NCBI GenBank assembly: GCA_019931105.1
Contig: JAIOUW010000001.1
Coordinates: forward strand, 1,116,001 to 1,180,000
Source: Flavobacteriaceae bacterium NBU2977
GTDB taxonomy: Bacteria; Bacteroidota; Bacteroidia; Flavobacteriales; Flavobacteriaceae
Length of the DNA: 64,000 nucleotides
Reading direction: 5' to 3'
This document shows, in pieces, positions 1-9,099 of the stretch (position 1 is its first letter; every line of letters starts with the position of its first letter). The notes beneath the pieces were generated by a model. It did no database searches, was not told the origin of the DNA, and saw only the letters and a list, made by a program, of their open reading frames with translations. The position numbers and the translations under genes were made by a program.

Positions 1-645
1 TTCGACGATGAAAACCGCAGATCATATGCGCTTGGCCTGGGGTTTTCGCAAATTCTGCACAAAAATGTTCAAGGTTCGCTATCGCTTGATTTCGTTAACC
101 AGACCGGACTACTCTCCACTCCCTTTCAACGTGTCTATTTTAATGATGTGGCCGACTCGTTTATCGAAAATTTCCAATTGGCCGATGACATTGAACAATT
201 GCCAGATTCAAGATTCAAGATCGCCTTGGGGGGCCGTCTCAATTGGTTTCTGAACGAAACCATCGCGTTAAGAACCTATTACCGCTATTATTTTGATGAC
301 TGGGGCATAAGGTCTCACACGGCCAGTCTCGAAGTGCCCATAAAACTGTCGGATCAATTTACCGTGTACCCCAATTATCGGTTTTACAATCAATCGGCGG
401 CCGATTATTTCGCACCTTTTGAAACGCACTTATCAACGGATGTGTTCTATACTTCAGACTTTGACTTATCAAAATATACGGCCAACCAATTCGGACTGGG
501 GCTTTCGTATACCGATATCTTTACCAAGTTCCATATCTCGAAGTTCGGCCTAAAAAGTATCGATTTAAAGCTTTATCGCTATGATCGTGACACCACTTTT
601 GGTTCCTTCATCACAACCTTGGGCATAAAGTTCGTTATGGACTAG
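1..645 (+). CDS. DUF3570 outer-membrane beta-barrel protein, C-terminal part (5' end outside window)
   Basis: The reading frame is open from base 1 (FDDENRRSYALGLGFSQ...), so the gene begins upstream and only the last 214 residues are seen. Alternating aromatic and polar residues, several short strand-like segments and the end TTLGIKFVMD fit an outer-membrane barrel. Phrases such as FVNQTGLLSTPFQRVYFND and LRTYYRYYFDDWGIRSHT match my memory of the DUF3570 family. In other Bacteroidota this family often lies after a thioredoxin-like gene, a small DUF4266 lipoprotein gene and an FAD:protein FMN transferase gene; those would be outside the window. The function of the family is unknown. It converges on the ZIP gene with 28 bp between the two stop codons. 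Confidence 0.8.
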   Translation, partial: FDDENRRSYALGLGFSQILHKNVQGSLSLDFVNQTGLLSTPFQRVYFNDVADSFIENFQLADDIEQLPDSRFKIALGGRLNWFLNETIALRTYYRYYFDDWGIRSHTASLEVPIKLSDQFTVYPNYRFYNQSAADYFAPFETHLSTDVFYTSDFDLSKYTANQFGLGLSYTDIFTKFHISKFGLKSIDLKLYRYDRDTTFGSFITTLGIKFVMD

Positions 646-673
646 ATCTTTCGTTTGTGTTTTATTTCGGATT

Positions 674-1495
674 TTAACCCAACCCTACGTCCAAGACCAT
701 CATAATTATGAAGCCACCGATAAAGCCCATGGTCGCAATATCGGTATATTGGTCTTGCTGCGTTTCGGGAATCACTTCCTCTACCACCACAAAGATCATG
801 GCCCCGGCGGCAAAAGAAAGCGCATAGGGCAAAATCGGCTGAAAGGTAAGAACGGCCCAAGCGCCCAGTACCGCCGCAATAGGTTCAACGATTGCGGAAG
901 CCTGCCCGTAAAGAAAACTTTTCCAGCGGGTAAGACCTTGCCGTCGCAAGGGCATGGCCACGGCAAAACCTTCCGGAAAGTTCTGTAGCCCGATTCCCAG
1001 GGCCAATGCCACGGCGCCCCCGATACTGGCACCTTCGAAACCTGCGGCCACACCCCCGAACAATACCCCGACCGCCAATCCTTCGGGAATATTATGTAAG
1101 GTTATGGCCAATGTCAAAAGGGTAGTACGGTGCCAAGGCGTTTTGACGCCTTCAGCCTCGCTTTCCTTGAAATTAATGTGCAAATGCGGTAATATCTTAT
1201 CCAACCCGAAGATAAATGCGGCCCCCAAAAGAAAGCCGACCGCTGCAGGGATTACTTTTACGAACCCCTCGCCCGGACTCATCTCGATACCGGGTGCCAG
1301 AAGGCTCCAAAAACTTGCGGCCACCATTACCCCGCCCGTAAAGCCCAACATGCCGTCAAGCACGGCACGGTTCATCGTTTTGAACAAAAAGACCAGGGCC
1401 GCACCGGTCGCTGTCAAGCCCCATGTAAAGAGCGTAGCGTAAAACGCCGCCAAAATGGGGTCGATAGATTCGAAATAATCGATTATTGGTTCCAT
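674..1495 (-). CDS. ZIP-family divalent metal transporter
   Basis: A 273-residue inner-membrane protein with about eight hydrophobic segments. The two ZIP signature helices are clear: HNIPEGLAVG near residue 136 and QNFPEGFAVAMPLRR near residue 173; their histidine, asparagine and glutamate residues form the metal site in this family (GufA/ZupT-like branch). A histidine-containing loop (LPHLHINF) is present. It moves divalent metal such as Zn, Fe or Mn into the cytoplasm; the exact metal cannot be read from sequence. It begins one base after the stop of the DtxR-type regulator gene, so the two are almost certainly one transcript, and metal-dependent repression is likely. Confidence 0.93.
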   Translation of the reverse strand: MEPIIDYFESIDPILAAFYATLFTWGLTATGAALVFLFKTMNRAVLDGMLGFTGGVMVAASFWSLLAPGIEMSPGEGFVKVIPAAVGFLLGAAFIFGLDKILPHLHINFKESEAEGVKTPWHRTTLLTLAITLHNIPEGLAVGVLFGGVAAGFEGASIGGAVALALGIGLQNFPEGFAVAMPLRRQGLTRWKSFLYGQASAIVEPIAAVLGAWAVLTFQPILPYALSFAAGAMIFVVVEEVIPETQQDQYTDIATMGFIGGFIIMMVLDVGLG

Positions 1496-1496
1496 G

Positions 1497-2153
1497 TTAT
1501 TCCGTTATTTTTAAATATAGATTGGTCGCTATAAGATTCGATATATGAATGTCGGCTTCTTTGACCCTAATGTGCAAAGATCCATCGAACTCTTCTTTGT
1601 CCATTACGGTAATCTTGTCGCCGAGCGCAATTTTATGCTTGTCCAAAAACTTTAGAAAAGGTGGTGATGAATCCTTCACCCCGACACAGATTCCACTTGA
1701 ACCGATAGGCACCTCGTTCAGCAGTTTTTTGACCGCTTTCTTGAACTCGCCCTTCTTAGAAGGAATGGGGTCCCCATGCGGGTCTACCTGTGGAAAGCCC
1801 AAATGTCTGTCAAGGCTATCAATTAATTTTTCGCTCTTGATATGCTCCAATTGTTCTGCCACCTCATGCACCTCATCCCACGAAAAATCAAGCTTCTCAA
1901 CCAAAAAAACTTCCCAAAGCCGATGCTTCCTAACAATCGAAAGCGCTGTTTTTTGTCCGTATTCGGTCAAACTTACCCCCTTGTACGGTATGTAATTGAC
2001 CAATCCCTTTTCCGAAAGTTTTTTGACCATGTCGGTAACGGATGAAGGTTTGGTCTCCATCTGCTCGGCAACGGCATTGGTCGAAACGGTTTTATTTTCC
2101 CCTTTCCCCAAGTGATAGATGGCCTTGATATAATCTTCTTCGGAAAGCGTCAT
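1497..2153 (-). CDS. DtxR/MntR-family metal-dependent transcriptional regulator
   Basis: A 218-residue protein. The N-terminal winged helix (MTLSEEDYIKAIYHLG, then VSTNAVAEQMETKPSSVTDMVKKLSEKGLVNY) is followed by the DtxR dimerisation and metal-binding domain (HRLWEVFLVEKLDFSWDEVH, EVAEQLEHI) and a C-terminal SH3/FeoA-like domain. I chose the ATG at 2153 over a TTG seven codons upstream, because family members start next to this conserved segment and the TTG would overlap the predicted -7 box. The protein represses metal-uptake genes when bound to Fe or Mn. It is followed after 1 bp by the ZIP transporter gene and is divergent from a TBDR gene; the inverted repeat between them is the obvious operator candidate. 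Confidence 0.93.
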   Translation of the reverse strand: MTLSEEDYIKAIYHLGKGENKTVSTNAVAEQMETKPSSVTDMVKKLSEKGLVNYIPYKGVSLTEYGQKTALSIVRKHRLWEVFLVEKLDFSWDEVHEVAEQLEHIKSEKLIDSLDRHLGFPQVDPHGDPIPSKKGEFKKAVKKLLNEVPIGSSGICVGVKDSSPPFLKFLDKHKIALGDKITVMDKEEFDGSLHIRVKEADIHISNLIATNLYLKITE

Positions 2154-2171
2154 ACTATTTTTTTGGTTTAA

Positions 2172-2201
2172 CAAAAATACATTTTTATAGCTAAAAACAA
2201 A
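2172..2201 (-). promoter_or_regulatory. Candidate promoter of the dtxR-zip operon
   Basis: On the minus strand TATTTTTG (2179 to 2172) matches the Bacteroidota -7 consensus TAnnTTTG, and TTTG (2201 to 2198) lies 18 bp upstream as a -33 element. Transcription would start near 2165, about 12 bases before the ATG. The -33 element overlaps the left edge of the 24-bp inverted repeat. Confidence 0.55.
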
Positions 2202-2223
2202 TATTTAGTTTTGTCTAAATATT
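2200..2223. promoter_or_regulatory. Perfect inverted repeat, candidate DtxR-family operator
   Basis: AATATTTAG and CTAAATATT are exact reverse complements separated by six bases (TTTTGT). The site sits in the 75-bp divergent region between the dtxR-type gene and the TBDR gene, ends five bases before the TBDR start codon, touches the -33 element of the dtxR promoter and contains a TAGTTTTG (-7-like) sequence reading towards the TBDR. Occupation would therefore block both directions. Confidence 0.55.
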
Positions 2224-2228
2224 AATTT

Positions 2229-4523
2229 ATGCCAATCTTAAACAACAGCTCCTTAGTAATATCCCGTTCGTTCTTCGGTATTGCGTTACTGTTTATGGGG
2301 TCTTTTTGCCTAAATGCCCAGGCGGCCCGACTTAACGGAAACATTTCGGAAGACGGTAATCCCATACCCTACGCCAACCTATTTTTAGAGGGCACCACTT
2401 TAGGTACCGCTACCGACGAAACCGGCAATTTCGCATTGGATGGAATTCAGGCGGGAACATATACCTTAAAAGCGACCGTGCTCGGGTACCGCCCCTATGC
2501 CAAAAAAATTACATTGGCGGCCAGTGAGACAAAAACAATTCAAATAGCATTGGTAGCGGTTTCCGAACAATTGGAAGAAACCGTAGTTACCGGAACCCTA
2601 AAAGCGGTACGGCGTTCCGAAAGCCCTGTACCCGTTGAAGTGTACAGCCCAACCTTCCTTAAAAAAAATCCGACCCCAAATCTCTTTGAAGCCCTGCAGA
2701 CCGTAAACGGAGTGCGGCCCCAGATCAATTGTAATGTATGCAATACGGGTGACATTCATATCAACGGATTGGAAGGCCCCTACACGCTGGTTTTAATAGA
2801 CGGCATGCCCATCGTCAGTGGTTTGGGCACGGTATACGGACTCTCGGGAATACCCAATTCATTGATCGACCAAATCGAGATCGTGAAGGGCCCGGCCTCA
2901 AGTCTATATGGCAGCGAAGCGGTAGGCGGCTTGATCAATATCATTACCAAAAGTACTTTGGAAGCCCCAGATTTCTTTGCCGATGGTTTCGCGACCGGTT
3001 GGGGCGAATACAATCTTGACGTGGGTGCCAAAATAAATCTGGGCAAAAAAACCGACGTGTTACTGGGCGTAAACTATTTTAAATACGATACACCGATAGA
3101 TAACAATGGCGACAATTTTACCGATCTTACCCTTCAAGATCGAATCTCGATTTTTCAAAAATGGAATTTTAAACGCAAGAACGATCGCATTCTTTCCCTT
3201 GCAGGACGCTTTTTTTATGAAGACCGATGGGGCGGCGAAATGCACTGGACACCCAAGTTTCGCGGTGGCGATGAAATTTACGGGGAAAGTATCTACACTA
3301 GAAGATGGGAGGTTTTAGGAAAATACCAACTGCCCATCATTGAAAAGGTGTTATTCTCTTTTTCCTATAACGACCACAACCAAAATTCGGTGTACGGAGA
3401 TACCCCTTATTTGGCCGACCAACGAATCGGTTTCGGGCAATTGACCTGGGACAAAAAACGGGGTGCCCATGACCTTTTGTTCGGAGCCGGCCTGCGCTAT
3501 AATTATTATGACGATAACACGACCGCAACGGTTTTGCCCGATGAAGTAATCATACCGAGCGTATTTGTACAAGATGAAATCAGCTTGGCCAAAAGGCATT
3601 CCCTTTTACTCGGCATGCGGTACGATTATGATAAAAGGCATGGTTCAATAGTTACCCCGAGATCCGCATATCGATGGAAAATGACCGATAACGATATTGT
3701 ACGATTAAATGCCGGCACAGGTTTTCGTGTGGTCAACTTGTTCACCGAAGAGCATGCCGCACTTACCGGGGCACGCGAGGTTGTGGTTACCGAAGCATTG
3801 AAACCCGAAAGATCGTTCAACCTGAACTTGAACTACCTGAAAAAAATCTATGCTGACAATGGGACTTTTGCAAGTGTGGATGCTTCTATTTTCTATACCC
3901 GATTCAGCAATGCCATTTTGCCCGATTACGATACCGATCCCAACTTGATTATTTATGATAATCTGGAGGGAAAATCGGTTTCCCAAGGGGTAAGCGCCAA
4001 TATCGACGTCATGTTCCCATCTGGATTCAAGTTATTGATCGGTGCCACTTTTCAAGATGTACGCCAAACCGAGAAGGGTATCTCACAACGCCAAATTCTG
4101 ACCGAAGGCTATACCGGCACTTGGAATCTAGGATATGACCTAAAAAATCTGCACCTGGCCATCGATTATACCGGAAACCTTTATGGCCCCATGCGTCTGC
4201 CGACTTTGGGCGAAAAAGACCCCAGGGATGAGTATTCACCAGTTTGGAGCATTCAAAACATTCAATTTACCTATAAAGGATTAAAAAACTTCGAGGTCTA
4301 TAGTGGTATCAAAAATCTATTGGACTGGACACCGAATAAAGGAAATCAATTTATCATAGCCCGTGCGAACGACCCATTCGACAAAAACGTAAGCTTTGAT
4401 GACAATGGCGATGTGGTCGCCACGGCCGACAACCCTTATGGACTGACTTTTGATCCGTCATATGTTTACGGCCCTAACCAGGGCATAAGAGGTTTTTTAG
4501 GGATACGCTATCGCTTGAACTGA
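2229..4523 (+). CDS. TonB-dependent outer-membrane receptor, probably for a metal complex
   Basis: A 764-residue receptor with a signal peptide ending near AQAARL, a carboxypeptidase-regulatory-like domain at about residues 33-110, a TonB-box-like EETVVTGT near 117, a plug domain with the usual end PASSLYGSEAVGGLINIITK, and a beta-barrel ending in a terminal GIRYRLN. The plug carries a CNVC pair (C168, C171) that could bind a metal or form a disulfide. No SusD gene follows, so this is not a glycan-type receptor. Position next to a DtxR-type regulator and ZIP gene, with a shared inverted repeat, suggests uptake of a metal chelate such as an iron siderophore; the ligand is an inference. Confidence 0.9.
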   Translation: MPILNNSSLVISRSFFGIALLFMGSFCLNAQAARLNGNISEDGNPIPYANLFLEGTTLGTATDETGNFALDGIQAGTYTLKATVLGYRPYAKKITLAASETKTIQIALVAVSEQLEETVVTGTLKAVRRSESPVPVEVYSPTFLKKNPTPNLFEALQTVNGVRPQINCNVCNTGDIHINGLEGPYTLVLIDGMPIVSGLGTVYGLSGIPNSLIDQIEIVKGPASSLYGSEAVGGLINIITKSTLEAPDFFADGFATGWGEYNLDVGAKINLGKKTDVLLGVNYFKYDTPIDNNGDNFTDLTLQDRISIFQKWNFKRKNDRILSLAGRFFYEDRWGGEMHWTPKFRGGDEIYGESIYTRRWEVLGKYQLPIIEKVLFSFSYNDHNQNSVYGDTPYLADQRIGFGQLTWDKKRGAHDLLFGAGLRYNYYDDNTTATVLPDEVIIPSVFVQDEISLAKRHSLLLGMRYDYDKRHGSIVTPRSAYRWKMTDNDIVRLNAGTGFRVVNLFTEEHAALTGAREVVVTEALKPERSFNLNLNYLKKIYADNGTFASVDASIFYTRFSNAILPDYDTDPNLIIYDNLEGKSVSQGVSANIDVMFPSGFKLLIGATFQDVRQTEKGISQRQILTEGYTGTWNLGYDLKNLHLAIDYTGNLYGPMRLPTLGEKDPRDEYSPVWSIQNIQFTYKGLKNFEVYSGIKNLLDWTPNKGNQFIIARANDPFDKNVSFDDNGDVVATADNPYGLTFDPSYVYGPNQGIRGFLGIRYRLN

Positions 4524-4590
4524 ACTATGAACATCAAGTGAAACTATTCTAGAGAGACCCAAGGTTTTATGAAAACCATAACCACGTGCA

Positions 4591-5610
4591 TTAAACCGAA
4601 TTGCGTCGAAAGAGCTGTAATGGCAGTATCGTCTGAATTTTCTTTTTGTTCTTCACAAAGTTTGCCGCAATTTTGGCCATTTCGTTAAAATTGGTCGATA
4701 TTGTAGTGATTCCGCCAAAGACAATTTGCTTGGAGACATTATCATCAAAGGAAAGTATGCCCAAATCTTTACCAAGCTCATAGTTCTTTTCGACACATTC
4801 CTTTAAAAAATACCAAAGCATCGAGTCATCCTTAATAAAATATAACGTATTTTTTTTAAGGGTGCCGTGCACGTATCGATTCATTGTAGTACCCTCTATC
4901 TCATATTCAGACAAGAACCTATGAAACGCTTTTTTTATTCCGACAGGTGAATAATCATGTTCATTATCAAAAAACAACACCATTTTTTCATATGTACTTA
5001 TATCGGGCAGTAGTTCTAACAAACACGAATAGGTTGCCTCTTCAAATTCTTGACAAACAAAGGAGTAACTCTGGCCCAAATACAAATACCTATCGACCAA
5101 TAGCAACCTATCGGCCGGAATGCGCTTTAAAATATGAGGTACGGTCTTACCTTGTATAGGCGCAATAACATACATTCCGTATTTTCCGATGATGTTCGAG
5201 GTTATGGTCTCGAATAACGATATATTATCATGATGGAAGAAGACATCGATTTGATAATTGTCATCCAAGGAATTCCTGAAAGTATTGTAAAAATCCTCTT
5301 GAAAGCTCTGAAATGCAAAGAGTAGAAGTGCTACCCTTATTTTAATGTTCGTGTCTTGGCCCACTACATAATAGCCCTTTAGCTTGACCGATTCAATTAA
5401 ACCTCTGTCCTTCAATTCTTCATAGGCCTTCACAATTGTTTTTCTCGCATACCCAATTTCACGCACCATCATATTGATCGATGGAAGCTTTTCACCTATG
5501 GGGAGCGTTCCGTCCTCTATACCCCAAAGTACACCCTGCACCAACTGCTCGTGCTTAGAAAGACTATGATCTTCCTTTAATTTCAATACTTTATCAACAA
5601 TGGGTGTCAT
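4591..5610 (-). CDS. GntR-family regulator with periplasmic-binding-protein-like sensor domain
   Basis: A 339-residue cytoplasmic regulator. Residues 1-80 form a GntR winged helix (LSKHEQLVQGVLWGIEDGTLPIGEKLPSINMM, then YARKTIVKAYEELKDRGLIES). The rest resembles a LacI-type sugar-binding domain (IKIRVALLLFAFQSFQEDFY; ILSFDDNVSKQIVFGGITTISTN). Such GntR/LacI hybrids in Flavobacteriia usually control neighbouring polysaccharide or monosaccharide loci. It is divergent from susC with a 251-bp region between, which contains a perfect palindrome. The effector is probably a sugar released from the glycan, but nothing in the sequence names it. Confidence 0.9.
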   Translation of the reverse strand: MTPIVDKVLKLKEDHSLSKHEQLVQGVLWGIEDGTLPIGEKLPSINMMVREIGYARKTIVKAYEELKDRGLIESVKLKGYYVVGQDTNIKIRVALLLFAFQSFQEDFYNTFRNSLDDNYQIDVFFHHDNISLFETITSNIIGKYGMYVIAPIQGKTVPHILKRIPADRLLLVDRYLYLGQSYSFVCQEFEEATYSCLLELLPDISTYEKMVLFFDNEHDYSPVGIKKAFHRFLSEYEIEGTTMNRYVHGTLKKNTLYFIKDDSMLWYFLKECVEKNYELGKDLGILSFDDNVSKQIVFGGITTISTNFNEMAKIAANFVKNKKKIQTILPLQLFRRNSV

Positions 5611-5703
5611 TTCTTAAAAGGTTGTCCAAATCATGCCTTAATGTTACGGCGCGCAATTCGCCTTCCGTTATCAATCTTACAAAGACTCGATCAAATTGTT
5701 AAA

Positions 5704-5724
5704 TTATCAACGAATTGTTGATAA
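5704..5724. promoter_or_regulatory. Perfect inverted repeat, candidate GntR operator
   Basis: TTATCAAC and GTTGATAA are exact reverse complements with the 5-base spacer GAATT. A related ATCAAATTGTT sequence lies just upstream. The site is in the divergent gntR-susC region, 137 bp before susC and about 27 bp upstream of a -7-like element, a place that could suit an activator of susC or a repressor of gntR. Confidence 0.5.
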
Positions 5725-5750
5725 AAATTTTTATTATCTGCTTTTAATTT

Positions 5751-5758
5751 TATTTTTG
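5751..5758 (+). promoter_or_regulatory. Candidate -7 element of the susCD operon
   Basis: TATTTTTG matches the Bacteroidota consensus TAnnTTTG exactly. No convincing TTG is found 17-23 bp upstream, as expected for an activated promoter. The start would lie near 5765, giving a leader of about 97 bases, which is usual for susC genes. Confidence 0.35.
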
Positions 5759-5861
5759 CTATAGTAGCATAGTGTATCATAGCACGTAAAGATGACGTAA
5801 TATTACAATATATTTACTATATTTAATATCTCTGATTTTCTTAACTAACAACTTAAACTAT

Positions 5862-8800
5862 ATGAAGAACCAACCTGTTCCTAAAAAATGGCATGTTTTT
5901 CGAAAACATGCAATCACAACATTATCATTGTTTTTCGGAGTAATATTACTCTCCGCAACTTATGCGCAAAGTACCATAACAGGTACGGTTACCGATGAAA
6001 CCGGCACACCGTTACCTGGGGTAAGTGTGGTAGTGCAGGGCACTACTACAGGCGTGTCTACAGATTTCGATGGTCTATATTCCATTTCTGTAGATGACCC
6101 GGGCAGCACGCTTGTCTTTTCCTACATTGGGTATTTGACGCAAGAATTGCCGATTGGCGGAAACAGCACATTGGATGTACAAATGCAAGAAGATGTTCAG
6201 AACCTTGACGAAGTGGTCGTCGTTGGGTATGGTACCCAAAAGAAAGCGACCTTGACAGGGTCTGTATCCTCTGTTGGTGGTGAAGACCTAGAACAGGCCA
6301 ACTCTGCAAACCTAGGCGCTGCCTTAGGCGGTAGGGTACCTGGTTTGTATATCGATACGGGTCAGGCCGTTCCGGGAGCTGATACACCCGCCATTCGTGT
6401 TCGGGGTACAAACACTTTTAACAATTCAGGTGCGCTTGTCGTTATCGATGGTATACCGGATCGTGAAGGTGGTATCGCCAGAATCAACCCAGCCGACATT
6501 GAAAGTATCTCCGTCTTAAAAGATGCCTCTGCGGCGATTTATGGGGCCAGGGCCGCAAACGGTGTTATTTTGGTAACTACCAAGCGCGGTAAGGTTGGAG
6601 CCCCAACGGTCAAGATAAGTTCAACAATCGGTACGCAAAGTTTTACAAGGACTCCGGAAATGTTGGATGGTGCCGAGTATATGGATTTGGTCAATGTATT
6701 GAACGTCTATAAATTGCCCGTTGGTGAATGGCAAACTGCCCACGCGGGACGTGGTGCGCCGTACACACGTTTGGATACTGGCGAAGTGGTAAACCCGACC
6801 TTCACGAATGATAGAATTGCCCAAACCGCAGCTGGCAGCGATCCTTGGTTGTACCCTGATACCGATTGGTTTGATGAAGTTACGACCAAAGGTTCGATTA
6901 TCTCGCGTCAGAATGCCCAAATTTCTGGGGGTACCGAAAGTGTGCGTTATTTGGCCTCATTGGGTCACCTATCCCAAGATGTCAACTTTAGGGGATGGGC
7001 AAAACCTTACAAGCAGTTTGATCTGAGATTGAATATTGACGCCAAGATCAGTGAATCGTTAAGCCTTGACGTTGGTCTTTATTCGCGACAAGAAAATCGA
7101 TATTCGAACACACGTGGCGAAGCCGGTGTTATGGCCGATATGATCAGGCAATATCCATGGTTTCCCGCCTATTGGCCTACAGGTGAATTGGGCCCCGATA
7201 TCGAAAACGGTAACAACCCGGCGGTACGCGTTACCGATGCCCCCGGTTACGATGACCGAAGCAATAATTATGTACAGAGTAATATCGGTTTGACCTATAA
7301 TGTGCCTTTTGTTCAAGGTCTTCAGTTCAAAGGTTTGATTTCTTATGACAAAGTGAACAGGGAAAGACGCCTATGGCAAAGACCATGGACGTTATATACT
7401 TGGGACGGCGTCAATCGCAACTCTTCTGGATTGACCGAAGCCCAAAGAGGCCCTGGTGATCCGAGCTTGGAACAAGAGCACACTACCAAAACAGATGTAA
7501 CGGCCACTGTCACCGGATCCTACGAAAAAGAATTCGGCGATCATAGTTTCAAATTGTTGGGCGGGGTTACCCGTGAAGAAAGTGAGCAACAGTTTTTCGA
7601 AGCTTTCAGACGATTCTTCCTTTCCAGTGAATTGGCCCAATTAGACCTTGGGGGCAATGAAGGGCAAAGAAGTGCAGGTAGAGGTTTTGAAGTGGCCCGA
7701 TTGAATTATTTCGGACGACTTAACTATGACTATAAGGATAAATATCTATTAGAGTTCTTGTTTCGATATGATGGTTCGTACCTATTCCCCGAAGACAATC
7801 GTTTCGGGTTTTTCCCAGGGGTTTCAGCAGGTTGGATCATGACCGAAGAACCCTTTATCCAAGAGGCACTTCCATTTTTAGACTATTTCAAATTGCGAGG
7901 CTCTTATGGCCAATTGGGTAATGATCAGGTAAATCCGTTCCAATATTTGAACGCATATGAGCTGTCCCAGACCGCTTTGGATGGTATTGTAACTACCGCT
8001 TATGAGACAAATGTGGCCAACCCGAACATTACTTGGGAAACCGCTATTTCACAGAATATAGGTTTCGATTTGCGTACATTGAACAATAAGTTGTCGATCA
8101 GTTTTGATTACTTCAAGAATTCAAGGGAAGATATTTTGACCGTACCGTTATTGACGCTTCCTGAATATAGTGGTATTAATGCTCCTCCGCTTAACGTTGG
8201 GGAATTTGAGAATACCGGTTACGAAATCACCTTGGGGCTTAACGGCGGTAACGAGGACTTCTCGTACAACGTTACCTTCAATTTCAGTGACACCAACAAC
8301 AAACTGGTGTTCTTCGATGAACCTTCATTGGATGACCGCCCATGGCAAAGACAACAAGGCGGTGAAATAGGTAGGCCTCTATTGTATAAGTATGATGGGG
8401 TGTTTCGTACACAAGCAGAAATCGATGCCGAAACGTTGGATTATAGCGGCGTTACCCCCTTGCTCAAACCAGGGGATGCCAGAGTAGTCGATATTAGTGG
8501 TGACGGTCGTATCGGACCCGAAGACAAACAGCGTACGGGCGGTAGTGCCTTTGCCGACACCCAATTTGGCTGGAATACCGCACTTAAATACAAGGACTTG
8601 GATTTCTCAATGTACTGGGCAGGCCAGACCGGTGGTTACAGCAACTATGAATGGTCTTTTATGTCAGGTACCTTGGCCAATGTGCAGCGAGATGTCCGTG
8701 ATCGGGCATGGTCATTGGATAATCCCAATGCCTATGGTCCAAGACTTGCCGATAGGGGCGATCAATGGTATTCAGGTCAGACCGACGCTTACCTGATTAC

Positions 8801-9092
8801 AAGGGATTTTTTCAGATTGAAGAATATGGAAATCGGATATACCTTCGATGAAGGGGTTATTGAGAAGCTTGGTGCCCAGAATTTGCGATTATCACTTTCA
8901 GGTACTAATTTAGCTACGTTTACCAAATATCCATTTGATCCGGAAATAGTGCAGGTAAGTAATTTCGATTTGGAAAATAACGACCCCAATGATGGGGACG
9001 GAACAGTTGGTGTCAGTGGTGGCCGAACTGCTAACGGAAATTCCTATCCTTTGCTAACAACGATTAATTTAGGATTTCAAATAACTTTTTAA
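5862..9092 (+). CDS. SusC/RagA-family TonB-dependent outer-membrane transporter
   Basis: A 1076-residue protein with a cleavable signal (ending LLSATYAQ), a carboxypeptidase-regulatory-like domain (ITGTVTDETGTPLPGVSVVVQG, about residues 38-120), the SusC-type TonB-box and plug start (NLDEVVVVGYGTQKKATLTGSV), a plug region ending DASAAIYGARAANGVILVTTKRG, and a large barrel. It forms the TonB-driven channel that imports oligosaccharides through the outer membrane, with the SusD lipoprotein acting as lid. The susD gene follows after 7 bp, and downstream GH36 and sulfatase genes mark this as a polysaccharide-utilisation locus. Confidence 0.96.
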   Translation: MKNQPVPKKWHVFRKHAITTLSLFFGVILLSATYAQSTITGTVTDETGTPLPGVSVVVQGTTTGVSTDFDGLYSISVDDPGSTLVFSYIGYLTQELPIGGNSTLDVQMQEDVQNLDEVVVVGYGTQKKATLTGSVSSVGGEDLEQANSANLGAALGGRVPGLYIDTGQAVPGADTPAIRVRGTNTFNNSGALVVIDGIPDREGGIARINPADIESISVLKDASAAIYGARAANGVILVTTKRGKVGAPTVKISSTIGTQSFTRTPEMLDGAEYMDLVNVLNVYKLPVGEWQTAHAGRGAPYTRLDTGEVVNPTFTNDRIAQTAAGSDPWLYPDTDWFDEVTTKGSIISRQNAQISGGTESVRYLASLGHLSQDVNFRGWAKPYKQFDLRLNIDAKISESLSLDVGLYSRQENRYSNTRGEAGVMADMIRQYPWFPAYWPTGELGPDIENGNNPAVRVTDAPGYDDRSNNYVQSNIGLTYNVPFVQGLQFKGLISYDKVNRERRLWQRPWTLYTWDGVNRNSSGLTEAQRGPGDPSLEQEHTTKTDVTATVTGSYEKEFGDHSFKLLGGVTREESEQQFFEAFRRFFLSSELAQLDLGGNEGQRSAGRGFEVARLNYFGRLNYDYKDKYLLEFLFRYDGSYLFPEDNRFGFFPGVSAGWIMTEEPFIQEALPFLDYFKLRGSYGQLGNDQVNPFQYLNAYELSQTALDGIVTTAYETNVANPNITWETAISQNIGFDLRTLNNKLSISFDYFKNSREDILTVPLLTLPEYSGINAPPLNVGEFENTGYEITLGLNGGNEDFSYNVTFNFSDTNNKLVFFDEPSLDDRPWQRQQGGEIGRPLLYKYDGVFRTQAEIDAETLDYSGVTPLLKPGDARVVDISGDGRIGPEDKQRTGGSAFADTQFGWNTALKYKDLDFSMYWAGQTGGYSNYEWSFMSGTLANVQRDVRDRAWSLDNPNAYGPRLADRGDQWYSGQTDAYLITRDFFRLKNMEIGYTFDEGVIEKLGAQNLRLSLSGTNLATFTKYPFDPEIVQVSNFDLENNDPNDGDGTVGVSGGRTANGNSYPLLTTINLGFQITF

Positions 9093-9099
9093 AAAATGC

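Noticed and set aside
642-1495. Several long open frames on both strands inside the ZIP gene
   Set aside because: They have no family likeness and overlap a clear transporter gene; they are frame shadows in GC-richer codons.
4563-4577. GGTTTT-ATG-AAAACC hairpin between the TBDR and gntR genes
   Set aside because: Three-base loop, low GC and no T tail, so it is not a credible terminator.
5757-5784. TGCTAT ... ATAGCA inverted repeat and ATAG repeats before susC
   Set aside because: Arms of only six bases with a 16-base gap in AT-rich DNA; the 8-bp palindrome at 5704 is a better operator candidate.
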